Shown in pieces: positions 1 through 5,912 of a stretch of 12,549 bases of DNA. The notes under the pieces were generated by a model. That model was not told the DNA's origin and ran no database searches. It saw only the letters and a list, made by a program, of their open reading frames with translations. The stretch spans positions 1 to 12,549 of the forward strand of contig JAEZGQ010000144.1 of assembly GCA_023416895.1 (NCBI GenBank), given 5' to 3'. Both the position numbers and the translations under genes were made by a program. How positions within the stretch are numbered: position 1 is the stretch's first letter; each line of letters starts with the position of its first letter. Source of the stretch: Bacillota bacterium (GTDB taxonomy: Bacteria > Bacillota > Clostridia > Christensenellales > CAG-138).

Positions 1-25
1 GTCCATAAATTTGATTTGGGTTGCG

Positions 26-55
26 GATACCGCGCTATGCCTAAAGCGTGGTATC
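26..55. repeat. Inverted repeat at the 3' end of the M3 peptidase gene
   Basis: Bases 26-36 and 45-55 form an 11-base inverted repeat with an 8-base loop, and the stop codon of the minus-strand peptidase (41-43) lies in the loop. Read as plus-strand RNA the stem is complete with one G-U pair; read as minus-strand RNA it has one A-C mismatch. Neither side is followed by a clear T run, so I do not call it a terminator. It may be a 3' stability hairpin for the peptidase mRNA, or part of a terminator for a convergent gene outside the window. Bases 1-25 show nothing else. Confidence 0.4.
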
Positions 56-1741
56 GTCGGTTTCGCTCAAAACTTTTACGACCGCCGCGATGGCGCGTTT
101 CACGCCGCCTTCCTCGAATGGGTTTGCGAGGTTCGCGAGTTTTAAAAGCTCCGTATAGGGGCGTGTGCCGCCCGCGCCGCAAAGTTTCATGTAATCCGCC
201 CACGCCTGTTCACGGTTCTCTTTCATGCGCCCGAAAAACTCAAATGCGCTCATGCGGGCGAGCGTGTAGTCAATGTAGTAAAAGGGCATCGAATAAATGT
301 GGCTCTGCTTTTGCCAAAAGCCGCCGTCTTCCATAAAAGCGTCGCCATCGTAATCGCGATGCGGCAGGTATTTTTTCTCGAGCTCACGCCATGCCTGCCT
401 GCGTTGGGCAGGTGAGAACTCCGGGTTTTCGTAAACGATGTGTTGGAATTCGTCCACGCACACGCCGTAGGGCACAAGCAAAAGCGAGCTTAAAAGGTGC
501 GCGTAGCGGTATTTGTCGGCTTCTTTCCCGAAGAAAAGCTCCATCCACGGATGGGCGAAAAACTCCATCGATATCGAGTGGATTTCGCACGATTCCAGGG
601 TGGGCGCGCTCAACTCCAAAAGCTCGTTGTATTGTGATGAGGTTTTGTCCGCAAAGGCGTGGCCGGCCTCGTGTGTCAAAACTTTCACGTCCGCCGAAGT
701 GCCGTTGAAGTTGGAAAAGATGAACGGCGCCCGATAGTCCGGCAAGCTGGAACAGTAGCCGCCTACGCGCTTGTTGGGGCGCGTCACAAGGTCCATCAGT
801 TCATGCTGCACCATAAAATCAAAGAATTCCCCGGTTTCGGCGCTCAATTCGCGGTACATCCTCTGCGCGGCCTTCACAAGCTCCTCGGGCGTGCCCTGCG
901 GAACGGCGTTACCATCGGTAAACTGAAACGATTCATCGTAAACCTTAAGCTTTTCTACGCCGATGCGCTTGGCTTGCTGTTCGTAAAGCGCCGTGCATAC
1001 GGGAACCAGGTCGCGTGCCACCTGCTCGCGGAAGCTCTCCACATGCTCCTTCGTGTAAGAATATCGGCCCATGTTGATATAGCCAAGCGGCGTATAGGTT
1101 TTGTAGCCCATGCTTTTGCCCATGCGCGTGCGGAGTTTTACAAGCTTGTCATAAATGGAATCAAGTTCTTTGCCGTGCGCGCTTAAAAAGCCGGAAATGG
1201 CGGTGGAAGCGCTTTTTCTTACGCCGCGGTCGGGGTCCTGCAAAAACTTACTCAGCCCCGAAAGGTTTCTAATCTCTCCCATAAACTCCACCTTGCAAGA
1301 AGCGAGCAGTTTCTGGTATTCACGGCTGAGCGCGCTTTCTTTCTGCATGGGGAGGATGAGCTTGACGGACATCATTTTAAGCGTGTTCTCGAGGATGCTG
1401 AAGTAATGAACGCCGAAGGCTTCCGTAAGCTCTGCGCGGAATGGGCTTTTTAGGAGCGCTTTTGTAAACCGCATGACGGCGGGCATAAAAAGAGGCTGCG
1501 TGTCGTCGAAAAACTTGTTTTCTTCCTCGTAGAATTTGTCGCTCATGTCGAGGGTGTGGCGGATAGAGGCGATGGCGCCCTGCGTCGTGAGCGCGCTCAT
1601 CAGGGTGTTGTACTCGCGCACCGCGGCAACAGTGTCCGCGGCGGAAGCGGCGTTTCTCACCTTCTTTGTGATGGCCGCAAGAGCTTTTAGTGCCTGCGAT
1701 TTTTTCGGCCGTTCATAGGGGATTTCGCTGAATTTTTGCAT
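41..1741 (-). CDS. M3 family oligoendopeptidase (zinc metallopeptidase)
   Basis: A 566-residue soluble peptidase of the thimet oligopeptidase/PepF family (MEROPS M3), expected to cleave short peptides in the cytoplasm. The zinc site is visible: HEAGH at residues 357-361 (zinc ligands H357 and H361, catalytic E358) and the third ligand E386, 29 residues after the first histidine, as in the family. The conserved C-terminal segment HIYSMPFYYIDY (481-492) supplies the substrate-binding and transition-state His/Tyr residues. There is no signal peptide or membrane segment. The frame stays open upstream to about 2011, but the start at 1741 is chosen because AAGGAG (1748-1753 on the complement) sits 6 bases before it, because the codons upstream run through the divergent gene, and because 566 residues fits the family. 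Monocistronic in view, with its own promoter at 1791-1819. The substrate range is not readable from sequence. Confidence 0.93.
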   Translation of the reverse strand: MQKFSEIPYERPKKSQALKALAAITKKVRNAASAADTVAAVREYNTLMSALTTQGAIASIRHTLDMSDKFYEEENKFFDDTQPLFMPAVMRFTKALLKSPFRAELTEAFGVHYFSILENTLKMMSVKLILPMQKESALSREYQKLLASCKVEFMGEIRNLSGLSKFLQDPDRGVRKSASTAISGFLSAHGKELDSIYDKLVKLRTRMGKSMGYKTYTPLGYINMGRYSYTKEHVESFREQVARDLVPVCTALYEQQAKRIGVEKLKVYDESFQFTDGNAVPQGTPEELVKAAQRMYRELSAETGEFFDFMVQHELMDLVTRPNKRVGGYCSSLPDYRAPFIFSNFNGTSADVKVLTHEAGHAFADKTSSQYNELLELSAPTLESCEIHSISMEFFAHPWMELFFGKEADKYRYAHLLSSLLLVPYGVCVDEFQHIVYENPEFSPAQRRQAWRELEKKYLPHRDYDGDAFMEDGGFWQKQSHIYSMPFYYIDYTLARMSAFEFFGRMKENREQAWADYMKLCGAGGTRPYTELLKLANLANPFEEGGVKRAIAAVVKVLSETDDTTL

Positions 1742-1790
1742 GGCCTTCTCCTTGTCGCAATAATGCAATAAAATGATATGCTTATCAAAC

Positions 1791-1819
1791 ATCATAAAAC
1801 TTTTTACAGTGTAAGACAA
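1791..1819 (-). promoter_or_regulatory. Putative sigma-A promoter of the M3 peptidase
   Basis: On the minus strand, TTGTCT (complement of 1814-1819) is followed after exactly 17 bases by TATGAT (complement of 1791-1796), a 4/6 and 5/6 match to consensus. The predicted start of transcription is near 1784, leaving a leader of about 43 bases before the ATG at 1741. A weaker alternative is TTGATA (1783-1788) with CATTAT (1760-1765), also 17 bases apart. Confidence 0.55.
1804..1814. promoter_or_regulatory. Operator-like palindrome between divergent promoters
   Basis: TTACAGTGTAA is a perfect 5-1-5 inverted repeat. It lies in the spacer of the minus-strand promoter and just upstream of the extended -10 of the plus-strand promoter, so one bound regulator could affect both. 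No regulator gene is adjacent. Function is inferred from position only; a palindrome this short can arise by chance. Confidence 0.35.
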
Positions 1820-1829
1820 CGTGCGTTTA

Positions 1830-1838
1830 TGGTATAAT
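1830..1838 (+). promoter_or_regulatory. Extended -10 promoter of the YitT/AlaX operon
   Basis: TGGTATAAT is a perfect extended -10 element (TG, one base, TATAAT at 1833-1838). No good -35 is present at 16-18 bases, which is normal for extended -10 promoters. Predicted transcription start is near 1845, about 30 bases before the ATG at 1875. Confidence 0.6.
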
Positions 1839-1874
1839 TCGGGTAGATTGTTAAATTTTCTTCCGAGGTATTGC

Positions 1875-2732
1875 ATGAAACGTTTCAACAACCATTTGGC
1901 GGATGCTGCGGTAATATTATTCGGCAATCTTTTAATGGCGCTTGGCATGGTGGTGTTCACAATTCCCAACAACCTCGCTCCGGGCGGGGTTTCCGGCCTT
2001 GCGACTGCCATCGGTTATGTTACAAAACTGCCCGTTGGTGCGCTGACGTTTGCGTTCAACGTGCCCATTCTTTTGATCGCATGGCGCATGTTCGGCTTCA
2101 AAAGCCTCGCAAAAACGCTCATAGCAAGCGTGGTGTTTTCAGTGCTCATCGACCTTTTGCGCCCGTATTTGCCCACGTATACCAACAACATTCTTCTCGC
2201 GTCGGTGCTCGGCGGCGCGCTTATCGGCGCGGGCGTGGGCGTGGCGTTTTCGCGCGGCATCACAACAGGCGGCACGGATATGGTGACCATGATCTTACGG
2301 CGCCCTTTCCCTCACATTCCTGCGGGGACGCTTTTGATGCTGATCGATGCGATGGTGATCGTGATTGCGGTCATTATTTTCAAGGACATTGAGGTAGCTC
2401 TATACTCCGGCGTGGCTATTTTTGTACAGGGCAAGGTGATCGATGCCATCATGCAGGGCCTCGATTTTGCAAAGGTCGTTATGATCATCACCGCAAGGCC
2501 CAAGGAAGTGCTTGCTGCGCTTTCTTCGGAAAACGACCGTGGCGTTACTGCGTTTGAGGTGCGCGGGGGTTACACTGGCGAAAAAAAGGAAATGCTTATG
2601 ACGGTTGTACGGCGGAGCGAGGTTTCCCGCACGCTGCAGATCGTAAAGCGCATCGATCCAAAAGCGTTTACCATACTGCACAATGCCACCGAGGTACGTG
2701 GGGAAGGATTTAAGGGGTACGACAACCTATGA
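1875..2732 (+). CDS. YitT family membrane protein (DUF161 + DUF2179)
   Basis: A 285-residue integral membrane protein of the YitT family, common in Firmicutes and of unsettled function. About five or six hydrophobic segments are visible at roughly 12-30, 47-70, 78-96, 105-125, 150-169 and 173-190. The family glycine motifs GGVSG (37-41) and SRGITTGGTD (127-136) are present. From about 199 to the end lies the soluble C-terminal DUF2179 domain, with the DRGVT motif at 221-225. The start at 1875 is chosen over an upstream in-frame ATG at 1821 because GAGG (1865-1868) precedes it by 6 bases, and because the earlier ATG lies upstream of the predicted transcription start. Its stop overlaps the next start in an ATGA, so translation of the two is probably coupled. 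The transported substrate, if any, cannot be told. Confidence 0.9.
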   Translation: MKRFNNHLADAAVILFGNLLMALGMVVFTIPNNLAPGGVSGLATAIGYVTKLPVGALTFAFNVPILLIAWRMFGFKSLAKTLIASVVFSVLIDLLRPYLPTYTNNILLASVLGGALIGAGVGVAFSRGITTGGTDMVTMILRRPFPHIPAGTLLMLIDAMVIVIAVIIFKDIEVALYSGVAIFVQGKVIDAIMQGLDFAKVVMIITARPKEVLAALSSENDRGVTAFEVRGGYTGEKKEMLMTVVRRSEVSRTLQIVKRIDPKAFTILHNATEVRGEGFKGYDNL

Positions 2733-3937
2733 CGGAAAAACTGTATTACCAAATACCGGCGCTTAAGAGCTGCAATGCTACGGTGCTTGCTTGCGAAAAA
2801 AAAGAAGATGGTTTTGAGCTGCTTCTCGACCGCACGGTGATTTATCCCGAGGGCGGCGGACAGCTTTCGGACAAGGGCTTTCTTAACGATACCGCCGTGC
2901 TTCACGCCCGTGAGGAAAACGAGCTTGTGTGGCACAAAACTGAAGCGCCGTTTGAAGTTGGCACGAAGGTTGTCGTGCGGCTTGACGTTGAAACGAGGCG
3001 TGACCACAGCGTACAACATACGGGTGAGCACATTCTTTCGGGCGTTGCGAAAACACTGTTTGATACCGCCAACGTGGGCTTTCACATGGCGGAGGACTAT
3101 GTGACCATCGACCTCGACAAGTTTTTGGACGACGCGCAGCTTGAAACGCTTGAGCGCGCCGCGAACCTTGCCGTACAAAAGAATACCCCCGTTACCGTAC
3201 GGGTGGTAGACGAGCATGAACTAGAAAACATTCACCTTCGCAAACAGGCGAAGGGTCTTACAGGCGAAATCCGGATCGTAGAGGTGGAGGAGGCCGATTC
3301 CTGCACCTGCTGCGGCACGCATTGCGCCATGAGCGGCGAGGTAGGTGCTATCAAAATCACCGCTGCCGCAAAATACAAAGGCGGCACGCGCATTTGGTTT
3401 GCGTGCGGCATGCGCGCCGTGGAGGCCTCGAGGCGCGAACATGCGCTTTTGGATGCGCTTGCAAGGCGGTTTTCCACCAAGGCCGAGGATGTGTACGACG
3501 CCGTAAAAAAACAGGGCGACGAATATGCGGCGCTTCGCGCGGAGCTGAAAAAGCGCACCGAAATGCTGTTTGAAATGCAAGCGGAAACGCTTTTGAAAAA
3601 CGCGAAAAGCACAAAGGGAATCAAAGTCGTCGTCCATACGGCGCAGGGGCTCAGTGCGCAGGAGCTCAGGGCTTTTTCGGAAAAGCTTCTTGCGGGCGGC
3701 AAAACCGTTGTTGCACTGTTTGGCGTGAGCGGCGACAGTGCAAGCTACCTCTTGGCGCGGAGCGCGGATGTAAGCTTCAGCATGCGTCAGGCGTGCGAGG
3801 CCGCAAACGCCCTGTTTAGCGGCAAGGGCGGCGGGCGTGACGACAGCGCACAGGGAAGTGCGCCCATTGCCGGTGAAAGCGCGTTTTTGCAGGCGGTTTC
3901 TCAGTTTGAAGGCTATTTGCTTCGCGCCGTATCCTAA
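2729..3937 (+). CDS. Alanyl-tRNA editing protein, AlaX-L type with DHHA1 domain
   Basis: A 402-residue free-standing homologue of the AlaRS editing domain, expected to hydrolyse Ser (and perhaps Gly) mischarged on tRNA-Ala in the cytoplasm. The N-terminal part carries the family segment IYPEGGGQLSD (38-48). The zinc site is complete: H97 and H101 in HTGEH, and C194 and H198 in CCGTH. A coiled-coil-like charged stretch around 255-290 links to a C-terminal DHHA1 domain with the glycine-rich signature SGKGGGRDDSAQGS (364-377). There is no synthetase catalytic core, and the length fits the long AlaX class rather than a truncated AlaRS. Its ATG is inside the YitT stop (ATGA overlap), so expression probably depends on that gene. 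The next gene follows after 56 bases with no terminator between. Confidence 0.93.
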   Translation: MTEKLYYQIPALKSCNATVLACEKKEDGFELLLDRTVIYPEGGGQLSDKGFLNDTAVLHAREENELVWHKTEAPFEVGTKVVVRLDVETRRDHSVQHTGEHILSGVAKTLFDTANVGFHMAEDYVTIDLDKFLDDAQLETLERAANLAVQKNTPVTVRVVDEHELENIHLRKQAKGLTGEIRIVEVEEADSCTCCGTHCAMSGEVGAIKITAAAKYKGGTRIWFACGMRAVEASRREHALLDALARRFSTKAEDVYDAVKKQGDEYAALRAELKKRTEMLFEMQAETLLKNAKSTKGIKVVVHTAQGLSAQELRAFSEKLLAGGKTVVALFGVSGDSASYLLARSADVSFSMRQACEAANALFSGKGGGRDDSAQGSAPIAGESAFLQAVSQFEGYLLRAVS

Positions 3938-3993
3938 AAAGAGGTTTGTTTTGCGGCATAGCCGCGTGAATTCCAATGAAAACGGAGGCACAG

Positions 3994-5328
3994 ATGAAAA
4001 AAGACATCCTGTCGGTTGTTCTTGTTGCTGTTATGCTTCTTTCATGCGGCTGCGGAGCGGAGCAAAACGCGGCTGAAGCGGAGCAAACTTCTCAAGGTGC
4101 GCAAAACGCGGCGGTCATCACCGCGACGCCCGCGCCGACCATTGCGCCAACGCCCGTGCCAACCCCAACGCCTAGGCCGAACTACCTCATCGATTCCACG
4201 TTCAGCGTCGTGTGCGACGATTATGTAAACATGCGCGCCGATGCTTCCTCTCAATCTGCGCTCGTGCGGGAAGTGGCGAGTGGCGAGCAGGTTGAGCTTC
4301 TTTCTTTCGTGGAGCGTTACGCACAAGTAAAGGTACTTTCTACGGGGGAAACGGGGTACATCATCGGCGGCTTTTTGAAGCCCGACGCGGATGTTTTGGG
4401 GCTTACCGTGGTTTCGGCGCCCTTTGGCGTTACAGAAGCCGTGCCCTTTAACTACACCTTCGATCAGATGCTTACGGACATCGACGAGCTTTTGGCGGCC
4501 TATCCGGACAAGCTGACCGTGGAATCTGCCGGACAATCCGTGGAGGGCAGGGAGCTTAAGGTGCTTGTGCTTGGCGACGTAAACGCGCAGCACCATGTGT
4601 TCGTACAGGGTGCCATCCACGCACGCGAGCATATGACGGCGCTTTTGTGCATGGCGCTTGCGGAGCATTGGCTCGCGGACGGCATCTCAAACCCCGGCGT
4701 GTGCTTCCACATTCTCCCCATGGCAAACCCGGACGGCGTTACCCTCAACCAAACGCTGCAATTCAACAAAGAGATTCAGGAAATTTACTTGAATGATGGC
4801 AGCACCGGCCGCAGTGTGCTCACGGGTGCCGAGTACCTTTCCGAGTGGAAGGCAAACGCTCGTGGTGTGGACCTGAACCGCAACTTCGATGCCATGTGGG
4901 ACCGCGTAAAAACCTGCCCTGCGCCTTCGTTTTCGGATTACCGCGGAGAAAGCATAGAGAGCGAGCCGGAAGCCAAAGCGCTTGTGGAGTACACGAAAAA
5001 GTACGATTTTGACGCGACCGTCAGCTACCACGCCACGGGCAGTATGATCTATTGGGAGTTTGGCCCGAATTCGCCCGTGAACGAGGCGTCGTACTCACTT
5101 GCGGAGGCGGTCGCCGCCATAAGCGCCTACAAGCTTGAAGACGACGACGGCAGCTCCTTCGGCGGCTATAAGGACTGGGCGAGCTATAAAATGAACATCC
5201 CATCCATCACCATCGAAATCGGAACGCGCGCCGCGCCGCTTCTGGAAAACGAGTTTTACAACGTGTGGCTCAGAAACCGCGGACTGCTTACAACGATTGC
5301 TCAGTGGGTGGAGACGAATGCAACCTAA
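3994..5328 (+). CDS. Lipoprotein with SH3b and M14 zinc carboxypeptidase domains
   Basis: A 444-residue exported protein. Residues 1-17 form a signal peptide ending in the lipobox LLSC, so Cys18 is the likely lipid-modified residue and the protein would sit on the outer face of the membrane. A Thr/Pro/Ala linker (about 41-62) is followed by an SH3b-type domain (about 66-128), which in related proteins binds cell wall. The rest is a peptidase M14 domain: zinc ligands H209 and E212 in HARE and H346 in SYHATGS, substrate-binding R290 and N295-R296 in RGVDLNRNF, NPDG at 245-248, and the catalytic E408 in TIEIGT. All key residues are present. The architecture suggests trimming of peptidoglycan stem peptides (gamma-D-Glu-diaminopimelate type) or scavenging of peptides; specificity is inferred. 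The start at 3994 has GGAGG 5 bases before it; an in-frame ATG at 3976 has none and would spoil the signal peptide. Confidence 0.9.
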   Translation: MKKDILSVVLVAVMLLSCGCGAEQNAAEAEQTSQGAQNAAVITATPAPTIAPTPVPTPTPRPNYLIDSTFSVVCDDYVNMRADASSQSALVREVASGEQVELLSFVERYAQVKVLSTGETGYIIGGFLKPDADVLGLTVVSAPFGVTEAVPFNYTFDQMLTDIDELLAAYPDKLTVESAGQSVEGRELKVLVLGDVNAQHHVFVQGAIHAREHMTALLCMALAEHWLADGISNPGVCFHILPMANPDGVTLNQTLQFNKEIQEIYLNDGSTGRSVLTGAEYLSEWKANARGVDLNRNFDAMWDRVKTCPAPSFSDYRGESIESEPEAKALVEYTKKYDFDATVSYHATGSMIYWEFGPNSPVNEASYSLAEAVAAISAYKLEDDDGSSFGGYKDWASYKMNIPSITIEIGTRAAPLLENEFYNVWLRNRGLLTTIAQWVETNAT

Positions 5329-5350
5329 CCGACGTGTTTAATAGATATTA

Positions 5351-5380
5351 AGCCCCGCTTTAAAGCAGGGCTTTTTATTT
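5351..5380 (+). terminator. Rho-independent terminator after the M14 lipoprotein gene
   Basis: AGCCCCGCTT pairs with AAGCAGGGCT (one C-A mismatch) and is followed by a T-rich tract at 5372-5380. It lies 22 bases after the lipoprotein stop and closes the YitT/AlaX/M14 transcription unit. Confidence 0.88.
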
Positions 5381-5391
5381 TGGATTAACTT

Positions 5392-5400
5392 TGATATAGT
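5392..5400 (+). promoter_or_regulatory. Putative extended -10 promoter of the small orphan gene
   Basis: TGATATAGT fits an extended -10 element (TG, one base, TATAGT at 5395-5400, 5/6 to consensus). There is no convincing -35. The predicted transcription start is near 5407, giving a leader of about 57 bases before the ATG at 5464. Confidence 0.45.
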
Positions 5401-5404
5401 TTTT

Positions 5405-5418
5405 ATAACAGTTGTTAT
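5405..5418. promoter_or_regulatory. Operator-like palindrome at the predicted start of transcription
   Basis: ATAACAGTTGTTAT is a perfect 6-2-6 inverted repeat placed directly after the extended -10 element at 5392-5400, overlapping the predicted transcription start of the small gene. That is a typical place for a repressor site. It has no T run, so it is not a terminator. The regulator is unknown. Confidence 0.4.
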
Positions 5419-5463
5419 TCTTGATTTTATTGTGATTTTGATCGGGAAGAAAGAGGATGAAGT

Positions 5464-5682
5464 ATGGATATGAAAAAGAAAATTGAAGAAATTGTGGAAA
5501 AAATAAAGGCGGACAAAGACTTTGCGGCCAAATTTGCCAAGGAGCCTGTGAAGGCGCTCGAATCGATCTTGGGCGTTGATCTGCCCGACGACCAGATCAA
5601 CGCGCTCATCGAGGGCATAAAGGCGAAGGTTTCGCTTGATAAGGCGGGGGACCTTCTGGGCGGCATCAAAAAGCTGTTTTAA
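5464..5682 (+). CDS. Small conserved-looking protein of unknown function (72 aa)
   Basis: I do not recognise a named family. The 72-residue product is highly charged, has no Cys, signal peptide or membrane segment, and reads as helices: a Lys/Glu-rich first helix (about 2-18), a segment with DKDFAAKFAKEPVKALESIL (17-36), the turn GVDLPDD (37-43), another helix (44-57) and a Gly-containing tail ending LGGIKKLF. Clear GC-rich codon use like its neighbours, a good ribosome site (AAGAGG at 5451-5456, 7 bases before the ATG), its own likely promoter and an upstream terminator support a real gene. The layout loosely resembles helical leader peptides of the Nif11/NHLP type, but only five residues follow the GG and no modifying enzymes are nearby. 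It stands alone between two operons. Confidence 0.8.
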   Translation: MDMKKKIEEIVEKIKADKDFAAKFAKEPVKALESILGVDLPDDQINALIEGIKAKVSLDKAGDLLGGIKKLF

Positions 5683-5707
5683 GCGGCCTGCTTTTAAGTG
5701 GGCAGCT

Positions 5708-5731
5708 AAAAAGATAAAAATAAAATAAAAA
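5708..5731 (+). promoter_or_regulatory. A-rich UP-like element upstream of the infC promoter
   Basis: This stretch is almost entirely A with scattered T and one G, and ends 3 bases before the -35 hexamer of the infC promoter. Such A-tracts at about -40 to -60 bind the RNA polymerase alpha subunit in strong stable-RNA and ribosomal promoters. Role inferred from composition and position. Confidence 0.55.
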
Positions 5732-5734
5732 CCA

Positions 5735-5763
5735 TTGACAAGAACGGGCGGCATACATATAAT
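5735..5763 (+). promoter_or_regulatory. Perfect consensus sigma-A promoter of infC-rpmI-rplT
   Basis: TTGACA (5735-5740) and TATAAT (5758-5763) are both 6/6 to consensus with an exact 17-base spacer. The predicted transcription start is near 5770, giving a leader of about 143 bases before infC. Confidence 0.9.
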
Positions 5764-5769
5764 AATTAA

Positions 5770-5898
5770 GGCAAAGCAGAAGCAGCCCGCTTCTCACCCG
5801 CCGGCAATATGTCAGGCGAGGTCAACGGCAAACAACATAGTATACCATATGTGTGTTTGGAATCATAGCGGGTGCTTTTGTACCCGCTATTTTATTTT
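5770..5898 (+). promoter_or_regulatory. L20-leader-type cis-regulatory RNA ahead of infC
   Basis: In Bacillus subtilis, ribosomal protein L20 represses infC-rpmI-rplT by promoting premature termination in the leader, and the Rfam L20 leader family covers many Firmicutes. Here the leader holds a hairpin AGAAGC/GCTTCT (5778-5783, 5789-5794), a second stem ACCCGCC with GGCG-A-GGT (5796-5802, 5815-5822), a third imperfect stem (5831-5857) and a terminator (5866-5898). The sequences CCCGCT (5786-5791) and CACCCGC (5795-5801) can each pair with the 5' arm of the terminator, so alternative folds are possible. The assignment rests on position, hairpins and operon content; I could not run a covariance model. 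Confidence 0.7.
5866..5898 (+). terminator. Attenuator (conditional terminator) in the infC leader
   Basis: TAGCGGGTGC (5866-5875) pairs with GTACCCGCTA (5880-5889), a 10-base stem with one G-U pair and a TTTT loop, followed by TTTTATTTT (5890-5898). It ends 14 bases before the infC start, so it must be read through for the operon to be expressed. Confidence 0.88.
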
Positions 5899-5912
5899 GT
5901 ATGGAGGTGTCC

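Noticed and set aside
659..1186. Plus-strand open frame of 175 codons
   Set aside because: It lies wholly antisense to the M3 peptidase, has no ribosome site and no recognisable motif; high-GC third positions keep the frame open.
1742..2011. Upstream in-frame extension of the M3 peptidase by 90 residues
   Set aside because: It runs antisense through the divergent YitT gene, lies upstream of the likely promoter, and the family length and ribosome site point to 1741.
2570..3217. Minus-strand open frame of 215 codons
   Set aside because: Antisense to the end of YitT and most of AlaX, no motif or ribosome site, low-complexity composition.
3953..3965. Terminator between the AlaX gene and the lipoprotein gene
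   Set aside because: GCGGC-ATA-GCCGC is only a 5-base stem with a 3-base loop and no following T run; read-through is more likely.
4042..4668. Minus-strand open frame of 208 codons
   Set aside because: Antisense to the lipoprotein gene; Arg/His-rich translation is a shadow of the real coding frame.
5464..5682. Small protein as a RiPP precursor peptide
   Set aside because: Only five residues follow the GG, they lack Cys/Ser/Thr, and no maturation enzyme, peptidase or exporter is adjacent. Kept only as a weak resemblance.
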